NCBI RefSeq assembly: GCF_013340935.1
Contig: NZ_WHOS01000013.1
Location: 100,081 to 164,080 of the forward strand
Direction of reading: 5' to 3'
Length of the DNA stretch: 64,000 bases
Origin: Azospirillum melinis
GTDB taxonomy: Bacteria > Pseudomonadota > Alphaproteobacteria > Azospirillales > Azospirillaceae
Positions 16,405-26,237 of this stretch are shown piece after piece (position 1 is the first letter of the stretch; each line of letters starts with the position of its first letter). Both the position numbers and the translations under genes were made by a program. The notes below the pieces were generated by a model, which made no database searches, had not been told where the DNA came from, and saw only the letters and a list, made by a program, of their open reading frames with translations.

Positions 16405-17094
16405 ATGCAAACCGTTTTGCCCGGTCTTGGGCAGGGAATGGCCCGGGGAATGGTCTACGGCGTGATCCTGAACGACCGTCCCACCCTGGACCGCCTCGGC
16501 CCGGCCCTGTCGCAGCCGCCCTACGGTGCACCGCCGAAGGCACCGGTCCTCTACATCAAGCCTTATAACACCCATGCCGGCAACGGCGCCGCGGTACGGC
16601 TGCCGCGCGGGGCGGAGCGGGTGGAGGTGGCGGCGACGCTGGGCCTCGTCATCGGCTGCGACGCCACCGCCCTGGACGAGGCCACGGCGATGGACGCGGT
16701 CGCCGGGCTGCGCCCGATCCTGGACGTCAGCCTGCCCAACCCGTCGGTCTACCGGCCGCCGGTGCGCGAACGCTGCTTCGACGGCTCCTGCCCGATGGGC
16801 GAGACGCTGCCCTATGCGGCGGTGGCGGGGCTGGAGGCGCTGACCCTGCGCACGCTCATCAACGGCACAATGGTGGCGGAACGCAGCCTGTCCGATCTGG
16901 TCCGCCCGCCGGCCCGGCTGCTGGCCGAGGTGACCGGCTTCATGACCCTGCGGGCCGGCGATATCCTGCATCTCGGCATCGCACTGAACGGGCCGCAGGC
17001 CGGGGCCGGCGACCGCGTCCGGCTGGAGATCGACGGCTTCGACCCGCTGGAGATCGCCATCGAAGACGCCGCGGCGGAAGGAGAAACGCCATGA
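16405..17094 (+). CDS. hpaG1: HpaG N-terminal-type subunit (FAH family isomerase/decarboxylase, homoprotocatechuate pathway)
   Basis: A 229-residue fumarylacetoacetate-hydrolase-family protein corresponding to the N-terminal half of the fused HpaG of E. coli. HpaG decarboxylates 5-oxo-pent-3-ene-1,2,5-tricarboxylate and isomerises the product. The segments KAPVLYIKPYNTH and LGLVIG fit that half. The ATG at 16405 is chosen because GGAGG sits 8 bases before it; an ATG at 16384 overlaps the DctM gene and lacks such a site. The position where hpaG2 has paired acids (ECE) is AAT here, so metal binding may depend on the partner subunit. It overlaps hpaG2 by 4 bases. Confidence 0.82.
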   Translation: MQTVLPGLGQGMARGMVYGVILNDRPTLDRLGPALSQPPYGAPPKAPVLYIKPYNTHAGNGAAVRLPRGAERVEVAATLGLVIGCDATALDEATAMDAVAGLRPILDVSLPNPSVYRPPVRERCFDGSCPMGETLPYAAVAGLEALTLRTLINGTMVAERSLSDLVRPPARLLAEVTGFMTLRAGDILHLGIALNGPQAGAGDRVRLEIDGFDPLEIAIEDAAAEGETP

Positions 17095-17834
17095 AGCGCG
17101 CACGCATCCTGCTGGACGGCATGGTCCATGCGGCCGTCGGGGAACAGGGACGGCTGCGGCTGTCCGACGGCCGGCTGGTGGACCCCGAGGCGGTCACTTG
17201 GCTGCCGCCGGTGGAGCCGCGCACCATCTTCGCGCTCGGTCTCAACTATGCCGACCACGCGAAGGAACTGGCCTTCAAGGCGCCGGAAACGCCGCTGGTC
17301 TTCCTGAAGGGGCCGAACACCATCACCGGCCATCGCGCCAGCACCCGGCGCCCGGCCGGCGCCACCTTCATGCATTACGAATGCGAACTGGCGGTGGTGA
17401 TCGGCCGCACCGCCCGCGACGTGCCGCGCGACCGCGCCTATGAGGTGGTGGCCGGCTACAGCGTCGCCAACGACTACGCCATCCGCGACTATTTGGAAAA
17501 CTACTACCGCCCGAACCTGCGGGTGAAGAACCGTGACGGCTGCACGCCGCTCGGCCCCTGGCTGGTGGACGCGGCGGACGTGCCCGATCCGATGAATCTC
17601 ACCCTGCGCACGTTGGTCAACGGCCGGGTGATGCAGGAAGGCAGCACGCGCGACATGATCTTCGACGTGCCGCACCTGATCGCGTACCTGTCGTCGATCA
17701 TGACCCTGTCGCCGGGCGATGTCATCCTGACCGGAACCCCGGAAGGGCTGGCGAATGTCGGGCCGGGCGACATCGTCACGACCGAGATCGAAGGCGTCGG
17801 CAGTCTCGTCAACCACATCGTGGCCGACATCTGA
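17091..17834 (+). CDS. hpaG2: HpaG C-terminal-type subunit (2-hydroxyhepta-2,4-diene-1,7-dioate isomerase / OPET decarboxylase)
   Basis: A 247-residue FAH-family enzyme. The metal-binding acids are visible in HYECELAVVIG (about 100-110) and in GYSVANDYAIRDY; LTGTPEGLANVGPGD near the C-terminus is a family signature. In the homoprotocatechuate meta pathway this protein decarboxylates the tricarboxylate intermediate and yields 2-oxo-hept-3-ene-1,7-dioate. It is encoded separately from hpaG1, unlike the fused E. coli gene, and its ATG overlaps the hpaG1 stop. Assignment is firm from motifs and operon position. Confidence 0.9.
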   Translation: MKRARILLDGMVHAAVGEQGRLRLSDGRLVDPEAVTWLPPVEPRTIFALGLNYADHAKELAFKAPETPLVFLKGPNTITGHRASTRRPAGATFMHYECELAVVIGRTARDVPRDRAYEVVAGYSVANDYAIRDYLENYYRPNLRVKNRDGCTPLGPWLVDAADVPDPMNLTLRTLVNGRVMQEGSTRDMIFDVPHLIAYLSSIMTLSPGDVILTGTPEGLANVGPGDIVTTEIEGVGSLVNHIVADI

Positions 17835-17893
17835 CAACCTGTCGGGCGGCCATCGCCAAGCCGGGCCGAACCGGCAGCATACCGGAGGAAAGC

Positions 17894-18742
17894 ATGGGCA
17901 AACTCGCACTCGCCGCCAAGATCACCCACGTCCCGTCCATGTACCTGTCGGAGCTGGACGGCCCGCACAAGGGGTGCCGCGACGCCGCCATCGCCGGCCA
18001 CCGGGAGATCGGCCGGCGTTGCCGCGACCTCGGCGTCGACACCATCGTGGTGTTCGACACCCACTGGCTGGTCAATTCCGGCTACCACATCAATTGCGCG
18101 GTCCGTTTCGAAGGCGTCTACACCAGCAACGAGCTGCCGCACTTCATCAGGAACCTGCCCTACGCCTATGACGGCAACCCGGCGCTCGGCCAGCTGCTGG
18201 CCCGCAGCGCGACGGCGGCCGGGGTCAACACCCGGGCGCATTCGGAAACCTCGCTGACGCTGGAATACGGCACGCTGGTGCCGATGCGCTACATGAACGA
18301 GGACCGCCGCTTCAAGGTGGTGTCGGTCTCCTCGCTCTGCACCGTCCACGACCTGAAGGACAGCGCCACACTGGGCCATGCCGTCCGCCGTGCCATCGAG
18401 GAGGAGTATGACGGCACCGTCGCCATCCTCGCCAGCGGCTCGCTGTCCCACCGCTTCGCCCAGAACGGCGTGTCGGAGCAATACCTGCACAAGATGTGGG
18501 ACCCTTTCCTGGAGCAGGTCGACCTGCGCGTGGTCGATCTGTGGCAGCGCGGCGAGTGGGCGACATTCACCGCCATGCTGCCGATGTATGCCGAGAAATG
18601 CTGGGGCGAGGGCTACATGCACGACACTGCCATGCTGTTCGGCGCGCTGGGCTGGGACCGCTACGAGGGCAGCGTCGACATCGTCACGCCCTATTTCGCC
18701 TCCTCCGGCACCGGCCAGATCAATGCCGTCTTCTCGGTCTGA
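17894..18742 (+). CDS. hpaD: 3,4-dihydroxyphenylacetate (homoprotocatechuate) 2,3-dioxygenase
   Basis: A 282-residue class III extradiol dioxygenase that opens the ring of homoprotocatechuate to 5-carboxymethyl-2-hydroxymuconate semialdehyde. His12 in ITHVPSM and His57 in FDTHWLV are the expected iron ligands, with a Glu towards the C-terminus as third ligand. The length equals that of the E. coli-type HpaD, and a GGAGGAAAG ribosome site precedes the ATG. The next genes encode the remaining meta-cleavage steps. It is unrelated to the class I (vicinal-oxygen-chelate) homoprotocatechuate dioxygenases. Confidence 0.93.
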   Translation: MGKLALAAKITHVPSMYLSELDGPHKGCRDAAIAGHREIGRRCRDLGVDTIVVFDTHWLVNSGYHINCAVRFEGVYTSNELPHFIRNLPYAYDGNPALGQLLARSATAAGVNTRAHSETSLTLEYGTLVPMRYMNEDRRFKVVSVSSLCTVHDLKDSATLGHAVRRAIEEEYDGTVAILASGSLSHRFAQNGVSEQYLHKMWDPFLEQVDLRVVDLWQRGEWATFTAMLPMYAEKCWGEGYMHDTAMLFGALGWDRYEGSVDIVTPYFASSGTGQINAVFSV

Positions 18743-18758
18743 GGCGGGAGGGCCGACC

Positions 18759-19148
18759 ATGCCGCATCTGACCGTCGAATACACCGGCAACCTCGGCGCC
18801 CAGGCCGACATCCCGGCGCTGCTGCGCAAGGCGAACGCCGTGCTGATCGCCCAGGGCGGCGTCTTTCCCACCGGCGGCATCCGCTCCCGCGCCATCCGGC
18901 TGGACGATTTCTGCGTGGCGGACGGGACGGCCGACGACGCCTTCGTCCACCTGACGCTGAAGATCGGCGCCGGCCGCAGTGCCGAGCAGAAGACGAAGAC
19001 CGGCGACGCACTGTTCGCCATGGTCAAGGACCATTTCGCCGCGCTCTTCGCCAGCCGCTTCCTCGCCCTGTCGCTGGAAATCCAGGAATTCGGCGAGGCC
19101 GGCACCTGGAAGCACAACAACATCCACGGCCGCTACAAGGCCGCTTGA
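18759..19148 (+). CDS. hpaF: 5-carboxymethyl-2-hydroxymuconate Delta-isomerase
   Basis: A 129-residue tautomerase-superfamily enzyme. Removal of Met1 exposes Pro at the N-terminus ([12 protein letters not shown]), the catalytic base of this superfamily. [16 protein letters not shown] and [11 protein letters not shown] are typical of HpaF/CHMI. It isomerises 5-carboxymethyl-2-hydroxymuconate before decarboxylation by the HpaG proteins. The gene follows hpaD after 16 bases, and its end sits 14 bases before the hpaH start. The length is as expected (about 126 residues in E. coli). Confidence 0.92.
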   Translation: MPHLTVEYTGNLGAQADIPALLRKANAVLIAQGGVFPTGGIRSRAIRLDDFCVADGTADDAFVHLTLKIGAGRSAEQKTKTGDALFAMVKDHFAALFASRFLALSLEIQEFGEAGTWKHNNIHGRYKAA

Positions 19149-19162
19149 GACGAGGCTTTCCC

Positions 19163-19966
19163 ATGCTCAGTCGTGACGCCGTCCGGGCCGCCGCCGCGCG
19201 CCTGCACGAGGCGGAGAAGACCCGCGTCCAGACCCGCCAGATCTCCCTCGACCACCCCGAGATCACCATCGAGGACGCCTATACCATCCAGCGCTGCTGG
19301 GTGGAGGCGAAGATCGCCGGGGGGCGCAAGGTCATCGGCCACAAGATCGGCCTGACCAGCCGGGCGATGCAGCAATCCTCGCAGATCGACGAGCCGGATT
19401 ACGGCACCCTGCTGGACGACATGCTGTTCCCCGACGGCGGCGACATCGCCATCGACCGCTTCATCGCCCCGATGGTGGAGGTCGAGCTGGCCTTCATCCT
19501 GAAATCGCGGCTGGAAGGGCCGAACGTCACCCTGTTCGACGTGCTGTCGGCCACCGACTATGTCGTGCCGGCACTGGAGATCATCGACGCCCGCTGCCAC
19601 CGCATCGACCCCGACAGCAAACGCCCGCGCAAGGTGATGGACACCATCTCCGACAATGCGGCGAATGCCGGCATCGTCATGGGCGGCCGGCCGATGCGGC
19701 CGCTGGACACCGACCTGCGCTGGGCCGCCGCCCTGCTCTACCGCAACGGCGTGATCGAGGAGACCGGCGTGGCCGCCGGCGTGCTGAACCACCCGGCCAA
19801 CGGCATCTGCTGGCTCGCCCGCCGCTTCGCGCCGCATGGCGTTGCGCTGGAGCCGGGACAGGTCGTGCTCGCCGGGTCCTTCACCCGCCCGGTGCCGGTC
19901 AAGTCCGGCGACACGGTCCATGCCGATTACGGCCCCTTCGGCTCCATCGCGCTGCGCTTCGTGTAA
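19163..19966 (+). CDS. hpaH: 2-oxo-hept-4-ene-1,7-dioate hydratase
   Basis: A 267-residue hydratase, the same length as E. coli HpaH. It adds water to 2-oxo-hept-4-ene-1,7-dioate to give 4-hydroxy-2-oxoheptanedioate. Recognisable segments are [16 protein letters not shown], the acid-rich [14 protein letters not shown] (metal ligands) and [14 protein letters not shown]. The ATG at 19163 is chosen over a TTG at 19145 that overlaps hpaF, because it gives the normal family length and has a CGAGG sequence ahead. It is the penultimate enzyme of the pathway encoded here. Confidence 0.93.
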   Translation: MLSRDAVRAAAARLHEAEKTRVQTRQISLDHPEITIEDAYTIQRCWVEAKIAGGRKVIGHKIGLTSRAMQQSSQIDEPDYGTLLDDMLFPDGGDIAIDRFIAPMVEVELAFILKSRLEGPNVTLFDVLSATDYVVPALEIIDARCHRIDPDSKRPRKVMDTISDNAANAGIVMGGRPMRPLDTDLRWAAALLYRNGVIEETGVAAGVLNHPANGICWLARRFAPHGVALEPGQVVLAGSFTRPVPVKSGDTVHADYGPFGSIALRFV

Positions 19967-19986
19967 AGATTCCAAGGAGGACATCG

Positions 19987-20826
19987 ATGAAGACCCCGGA
20001 AAACACCTTCAAGCGGGCGCTGGCGGCGGGCCGGCCGCAGTTCGGGCTGTGGCTCGGGCTGGCCGACGCCTACTGCGCGGAGATCGCGGCCGGGGCCGGT
20101 TTCGACTGGCTGCTGATCGACGGCGAGCATGCCCCGAACGACCTGCGCGGCATCCTGGCCCAACTCCAGGCCATCGCCGCCTATCCCAGCCATCCCATCG
20201 TCCGCCCGGTGGCCGGCGACGCGGCGATCATCAAGCAGGTGCTGGACCTCGGCGCCCAGACCCTGCTGGTGCCGATGGTGGAGACGGCGGAGCAGGCGGC
20301 GGCGCTGGTCGCCGCCACCCGCTATCCGCCCGGCGGCATCCGCGGGGTGGGCAGCGCGCTCGCCCGCGCCTCGCGCTGGAACCGCATCGACGGCTATCTG
20401 GACGAGGCCGACGGCGAGATCTGCCTGCTGGTGCAGGTGGAATCCGCCCGCGGCCTGGACAATCTCGACGCCATCGCCGCGGTGGAGGGAGTGGACGGCG
20501 TCTTCTTCGGCCCGGCCGACCTGTCGGCGTCGCTGGGCCTGCGCGGCCAGCCCGGACATCCGACCGTGCGCGCGGCCATCGAGGACGGCATCGGACGGAC
20601 CCGCAAGGCGGGCAAGGCCGCCGGCGTGCTGGCGACCGACGAGACGCTGGCCCGCGCCTATCTGGCGGCCGGCGCCCTGTTCGTCGGGGTCGGGGTGGAC
20701 ACCACCCTGTTCGCCCGCGCCGCCGCCGACCTGGCCGCCCGCTTCCGCCAGCCGTCTCCCGGTCCGACGATTGCTCCGGCGACAACTTCTACGACGACGG
20801 CCGCTCCGGCGCCCGGCGGCTACTGA
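19987..20826 (+). CDS. hpaI: 4-hydroxy-2-oxoheptanedioate aldolase
   Basis: A 279-residue class II pyruvate aldolase that cleaves 4-hydroxy-2-oxoheptanedioate to pyruvate and succinic semialdehyde, the last step of the pathway. The metal-binding Glu and Asp lie in [11 protein letters not shown] and [12 protein letters not shown], and [10 protein letters not shown] near residue 43 is typical. AAGGAGG precedes the ATG. The last 25 residues are Thr/Ala/Pro-rich and go beyond the usual family end. The gene converges on hpaR with only 7 bases between the two stop codons. Confidence 0.92.
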   Translation: MKTPENTFKRALAAGRPQFGLWLGLADAYCAEIAAGAGFDWLLIDGEHAPNDLRGILAQLQAIAAYPSHPIVRPVAGDAAIIKQVLDLGAQTLLVPMVETAEQAAALVAATRYPPGGIRGVGSALARASRWNRIDGYLDEADGEICLLVQVESARGLDNLDAIAAVEGVDGVFFGPADLSASLGLRGQPGHPTVRAAIEDGIGRTRKAGKAAGVLATDETLARAYLAAGALFVGVGVDTTLFARAAADLAARFRQPSPGPTIAPATTSTTTAAPAPGGY

Positions 20827-20833
20827 CCGCCCC

Positions 20834-21403
20834 CTACTCTTCGTCGCCGTCGCCGCCGTCCGGGCCGCCCAGGCAATCGGCGAGTTCGTCGAGCAGCCCG
20901 TACAGCGTCGCCAGCCGGTCGGCGCCGAAGGCCGCGGTGATCTCGGCATAGCGCCGTTCGCTGTGGGGGGCGATCAGCGCGATCATGTCGCGGCCGGACG
21001 GCGTGATCGAGATCTGGGCCGCCCGCAAATCCTTGTCCTCGATCCCGCGCTGGATCAGCCCGCGCTTTTCCAACGTGCGCAGGATGCGCGACAGGCTGGG
21101 CATGCTGATGCTGCTGACCCGCGCCAGTTCACCGGCGCGGAACTCGTCCGCCGTGGTCAGGGCGCGCAGGACGCGCCACTGCTGTTCGGTCAGGTCATGT
21201 TCGTGCAGCAGAGGACGGAAGCGCGCCATCACCGCCTCGCGCGCCTTCAGCAGCGCCATCGGCAGGGACCGGCGGAAGGCCCGGATCTCGCCAGCGGACT
21301 GCCCGGTTACCTCTGTGGGTTTCGCCGCCGGTTCGATTGCCGCCGCTGCTTTTCTGGAAGGTCTGCCCAAGGCTCCGGCCTCATCTGGAAAGAGTCGACG
21401 CAT
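20834..21403 (-). CDS. hpaR: MarR-family regulator of homoprotocatechuate degradation
   Basis: A 189-residue MarR protein. The core from about residue 47 (SLPMALLKAREAVMARFRPLL, shown here as a family match only in part) is typical of HpaR, and the winged helix includes LARVSSISMPSLSRILRTLEKRG. The first 45 residues form an extra low-complexity N-terminus, and no Shine-Dalgarno site is visible at either the ATG at 21403 or the internal Met. It is divergent from hpaE and convergent with hpaI. The palindrome between hpaR and hpaE, and its copies upstream of the TRAP operon, are its likely operators. HpaR proteins are released from DNA by the aromatic substrate. Confidence 0.88.
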   Translation of the reverse strand: MRRLFPDEAGALGRPSRKAAAAIEPAAKPTEVTGQSAGEIRAFRRSLPMALLKAREAVMARFRPLLHEHDLTEQQWRVLRALTTADEFRAGELARVSSISMPSLSRILRTLEKRGLIQRGIEDKDLRAAQISITPSGRDMIALIAPHSERRYAEITAAFGADRLATLYGLLDELADCLGGPDGGDGDEE

Positions 21404-21454
21404 GTCAGGAGGTTTCCCGCACCATAGCGCGGCGGCCCTGCGCAGGGAAAGCGC

Positions 21455-21491
21455 TTGACAGCACCGCAGCCCGATTTATATAACATGTTAA
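21455..21491 (+). promoter_or_regulatory. promoter with TAACATGTTA operator, hpaR-hpaE intergenic region
   Basis: TTGACA (21455-21460) and TATAAC (21479-21484) are separated by 18 bases and make a good sigma-70 promoter reading towards hpaE. The palindrome TAACATGTTA (21481-21490) overlaps the -10 box. It is identical to the core of the palindrome ahead of the TRAP-hpaG operon, which supports one shared repressor, most simply HpaR. The operator also sits upstream of hpaR itself and could give autoregulation. The match between the two sites is seen directly; the protein assignment is inference. Confidence 0.78.
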
Positions 21492-21609
21492 ATATTAACC
21501 AATCAAGTTTTACTCCCGGCGTGCCGCCCGCTGCGCCCCCGGCCCGCCATATCCCGGCCAACCACAGCTCCGCCCAACAAGCGCCAACCAAAACCTGGAG
21601 TGAAACGCC

Positions 21610-23133
<1,524 letters not shown>

Positions 23134-23159
23134 GTCACCGCAGTTGTGAGATGGAGACC

Positions 23160-23196
23160 GGGCGATGCAGCGGACGATCCCTCCGCTGCATCGCCC
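23160..23196. terminator. strong hairpin between hpaE and the convergent Lrp gene
   Basis: GGGCGATGCAGCGG (23160-23173) and its exact complement (23183-23196) form a 14-base-pair stem with a 9-base loop. It lies 27 bases after the hpaE stop and 40 bases beyond the end of the Lrp-type gene, which is on the opposite strand. A symmetrical stem at this position would serve both genes. Only two T residues follow, so it is not a textbook Rho-independent terminator. Confidence 0.7.
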
Positions 23197-23235
23197 TTGC
23201 GCGGTTCGGCGACGCAGGGGGTCAAGGCGCGGGAG

Positions 23236-23712
23236 TCACAACTGAAACAGCGTCGTCAGCGGCATGTGGGCGCGCACGATCGGCGACTTCAGCACGACAT
23301 AGCTGAAATATTTGTCGATACCGATGTCCATGTCGGTCAGCTTTTCCATGATCTCCTGATATTCGCCGATGCCGGAGGTGACGAATTTCAGCATGTAGTC
23401 GTAGCCGCCGGAGACCAGATGGCATTCCAGAACCTGTTCGATTTTCTTGACGGCGGCCAGGAAGCGGGCGAAATCGACCTGCCGGTGGTTCTTCAGCGTC
23501 ACCTCGGTGAAGACGGTCAGGGTCTGGCCCAGTTTGCTGACATTGATCTGCGCCGTGTAGCCTTCGATGTAGCCTTCCGCCTGGAGCTTCTTGACCCGCA
23601 TCAGGCAGGGGCTGGGCGACAGATTCACCAGTTCGGCCAACTCGACGTTGGTGATCCGGCCGTTCTTCTGGAGCTGATGCAGAATCTTGATGTCGATGCG
23701 GTCCAGCTTCAT
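23236..23712 (-). CDS. Lrp/AsnC-family transcriptional regulator
   Basis: A 158-residue regulator with an N-terminal helix-turn-helix (about 1-60; NVELAELVNLSPSPCLMRVKKL) and a C-terminal ligand-binding RAM domain. The ATG at 23712 gives MKLDRIDIKILHQLQKNG, the usual family opening; the upstream extension of the frame is not used. It is divergent from an FAD-dependent oxidase, and the arrangement resembles local amino-acid regulators that control one catabolic enzyme. Several CGGCAG elements lie in the shared promoter region. Confidence 0.92.
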   Translation of the reverse strand: MKLDRIDIKILHQLQKNGRITNVELAELVNLSPSPCLMRVKKLQAEGYIEGYTAQINVSKLGQTLTVFTEVTLKNHRQVDFARFLAAVKKIEQVLECHLVSGGYDYMLKFVTSGIGEYQEIMEKLTDMDIGIDKYFSYVVLKSPIVRAHMPLTTLFQL

Positions 23713-23752
23713 GGGGAACCCATCCGGTTCGAGGGCGGGAGAGCCGATGTAA

Positions 23753-23882
23753 CGGCAGCAGATAATTCTGCCGGGCATGCCGGGGAAGCTTAACACGCGC
23801 AGCCCGCCTGTCGACGGCCGAGTGGCTTTCTTTCGGCAGAACAAAGCATCGGGCTTCCCTTCATCGGCAGAAGATAATGCCG
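23753..23882. promoter_or_regulatory. repeated CGGCAG elements, candidate Lrp-type operators
   Basis: Three related sites lie between the Lrp-type gene and the oxidase gene. The first is CGGCAG-N9-CTGCCG at 23753-23773, containing AGATAAT. The second is CGGCAGAA at 23834-23841. The third is CGGCAGAAGATAATGCCG at 23865-23882, again with AGATAAT. The last two begin 31 bases apart, close to three helical turns. Clustered sites of this kind suit the multimeric binding of Lrp proteins. Assignment is inference from repetition and position. Confidence 0.6.
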
Positions 23883-23960
23883 TTCAGTCGCCCAAAGCAG
23901 CGCCCGCCGATCCGCGCGCCATGGCTAGATGGTGTCACGCCGAAATCGGAGACCCGCGCC

Positions 23961-25286
23961 ATGCCCGCCCCATTGCAAACCATCCCGTCCTCCCCGAGCC
24001 TGCCCGAACAGGCGGATGCCGTCGTGATCGGCGGCGGCATCGTCGGTGTCTGGGCGGCCTATTTCCTGGCCCGGCGCGGGCTGTCGGTGGCGCTGGTGGA
24101 AAAGGGACAGGTCGGGGCGGAGCAGTCCAGCCGCAACTGGGGCTGGTGCCGGCAGCAGAACCGCGACGCGCGCGAACTGCCGATGGCGACCAAAAGCCTG
24201 GATTTGTGGGAGCGTTTCGCCGCGGAGAGCGGCGAGGACACCGGTTTCTCCCGCTGCGGCCTGCTCTATCTCAGCAACGACGACGGGGAACTGGCGGGCT
24301 GGGCGCGCTGGCGCGATTTCGCCCGGACGGTCGGCGTCACCACCCACATGCTGTCCGCCGCCGAAGCCGCCGAGCGCGGCCGGGCGACCGGAAAGCCCTG
24401 GAAGGGCGGCGTCTTTTCACCGTCGGACGGCATCGCCGATCCGGCCCGCGCGGCCCCCGCGGTGGCAAAGGCGATCATGACGCTGGGCGGCACGGTGCAT
24501 CAGGGCTGCGCCGCGCGCGGGTTGGAAACCGCCGGCGGACGGGTCTGCGGCGTCGTGACCGAGAAGGGAACGATCCGCACGACGCTGGCGGTTCTGGCGG
24601 GCGGAGCCTGGGCGTCCTCCTTCTGCCATCAGATGGGCGTGCGGTTCCCGCTGGCCTCGATCCGCTCGTCGATCCTGTCGGTCGGTCCCAGCCCGTCCGG
24701 CCTGCCGGACGCCCTGCACACCGCCGCCGTGTCGATCACCCGGCGCGGCGACGGCGGGCATACGCTGGCCATCAGCGGACGCGGACGCGTCGACCCGACG
24801 CTCCAGCAGATCCGCTTCGCGCCGCAATTCATGCCGATGTTCGCCCGGCGCTGGCGCAGCCTGATGCCCGGCGGGACGGAGGGGATGCGCTCCGGCCACG
24901 AGACTCTGCGGCGCTGGCGGCTCGACCGCCCGACGCCGATGGAGCGGGTGCGGGTTCTGGACCCCAGCCCGGACCGCAGCACCATCCGCCTCACCCACGA
25001 GCGGGCAACGGCGCTGCTGCCCGGCCTGAAGGGCGCGCCGATCACCGCCGCCTGGGCCGGCTACATCGACAGCACGCCCGACGGCGTTCCGGCCATCGGC
25101 GAGGTCGGCAGCCTGCCCGGCCTGATCCTGGCCGCCGGCTTCAGCGGCCATGGCTTCGGCATCGGCCCCGGCGCCGGGCACCTGATCGCCGACCTCATCA
25201 CCGATCAGCCGCCGATTGTCGATCCCAAGCCCTATCACCCCGACCGCTTCGCCGGTTTTTCCGCCGGGAAAGTGGCCGATTTCTGA
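23961..25286 (+). CDS. FAD-dependent amine/amino-acid oxidoreductase (DAO family)
   Basis: A 441-residue flavoprotein. The dinucleotide-binding motif VIGGGIVG lies at about 20-27, followed by the SSRNWGWCRQQNRD segment that marks a subgroup of DAO-fold amine oxidases. The C-terminal region AGFSGHGFGIGPGAG is the second FAD-binding loop. The ATG at 23961 has GGAG ahead of it. It probably oxidises a D-amino acid, an N-alkyl amino acid or a cyclic imino acid at the membrane or in the cytoplasm. The divergent Lrp-type gene and the downstream LysR gene (opposite strand) are its likely regulators. Confidence 0.82.
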   Translation: MPAPLQTIPSSPSLPEQADAVVIGGGIVGVWAAYFLARRGLSVALVEKGQVGAEQSSRNWGWCRQQNRDARELPMATKSLDLWERFAAESGEDTGFSRCGLLYLSNDDGELAGWARWRDFARTVGVTTHMLSAAEAAERGRATGKPWKGGVFSPSDGIADPARAAPAVAKAIMTLGGTVHQGCAARGLETAGGRVCGVVTEKGTIRTTLAVLAGGAWASSFCHQMGVRFPLASIRSSILSVGPSPSGLPDALHTAAVSITRRGDGGHTLAISGRGRVDPTLQQIRFAPQFMPMFARRWRSLMPGGTEGMRSGHETLRRWRLDRPTPMERVRVLDPSPDRSTIRLTHERATALLPGLKGAPITAAWAGYIDSTPDGVPAIGEVGSLPGLILAAGFSGHGFGIGPGAGHLIADLITDQPPIVDPKPYHPDRFAGFSAGKVADF

Positions 25287-25301
25287 CCGGCAGCGGAGCT
25301 G

Positions 25302-26198
25302 TCAGGAACGGCCCGGCTCAAGGGCGCGGGCGGCCTTGCGAATGCAGTCGCGCATCAGGGCGTGGCTGCCGGACAGCGGGCGCTCCTTGCTGGTCAGGAT
25401 GGCGATGGGCATGCGGATCCCCGGCCTGAACGGCCGCTGGACGAGACCGGAAAACTGGGTCCAGGGCAGCAGCCCGTCCACCACCGCCACCCCGATCCCT
25501 TCGCGCACGAATGGCAGTGCGGTGATCGACAGGTCGATTTCCACCGCCGGGGCATAGACGCCGCCCTCGGCCTCCAGCGCCCCGGCCAGCAGCCGGCCGG
25601 GCAGCGTGTCGACGCGGTAGGAGATCAGCGTCTCCTCCGCCAGATCGGCGAAGCCCAGTTCGGCCCGTCCGGCCAGCCGGTGCCCCTCCGGCAACAGGCA
25701 GACCAGTTCGGCATGCCCAACGGTTTCGACATCGATGTCGTGATGGGGCATGTCATCCATCGCCACCCCCAGCAGAACGTCGCCGCTGCGCAGCATGTCG
25801 CGGATGTTGGCGATCGGCGCGACCAGGGACCGCACGACGATGTCGGGGTGCGCCTCACGGAATGCCGTCAACGCCTTGGGAACGATGGACATGGAGGGCG
25901 GAGCGGAGGCGGCGAGACGGACCAGACCGGTGCGGCCGTGACGCATGTCGACCGTTCGCCGGCGCAACGCCCCCAGTTCCGAGAAGATCCGCTCGGCCTC
26001 CGGATAAAGCTCGTTGGCCTCCTGGGTCGGCACCAGCCGCCCGCGCACCCGGTCGAACAGCTTGAACCCCAGCTGATCCTCGGCATGCAGCAGGATCTGG
26101 CTCAAGGCCGGCTGGGAAATGTTCAGCATCCCCGCCGCCCCGGTCACCGTTCCACAGCGCATCAGCATGCAGAAGACTTCCAACTGGCGGGCTTGCAT
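25302..26198 (-). CDS. LysR-family transcriptional regulator
   Basis: A 298-residue LysR protein with a helix-turn-helix at about 1-60 (MLNISQPALSQILLHAEDQLG) and a substrate-binding domain from residue 90. The N-terminal pattern MQARQLEVFCMLMRCGTVTG resembles the OccR/NocR group, which senses opines or amino-acid-like ligands. It converges on the FAD oxidase gene with 15 bases between stops. It follows the start of the TIM-barrel gene region on the same strand but is separated from that gene's stop by only 39 bases. Its target could be either neighbour. Confidence 0.85.
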   Translation of the reverse strand: MQARQLEVFCMLMRCGTVTGAAGMLNISQPALSQILLHAEDQLGFKLFDRVRGRLVPTQEANELYPEAERIFSELGALRRRTVDMRHGRTGLVRLAASAPPSMSIVPKALTAFREAHPDIVVRSLVAPIANIRDMLRSGDVLLGVAMDDMPHHDIDVETVGHAELVCLLPEGHRLAGRAELGFADLAEETLISYRVDTLPGRLLAGALEAEGGVYAPAVEIDLSITALPFVREGIGVAVVDGLLPWTQFSGLVQRPFRPGIRMPIAILTSKERPLSGSHALMRDCIRKAARALEPGRS

Positions 26199-26237
26199 TC
26201 ACGATCCTGGGCTCTGTTCGCCGGCCGACTATAGCGA

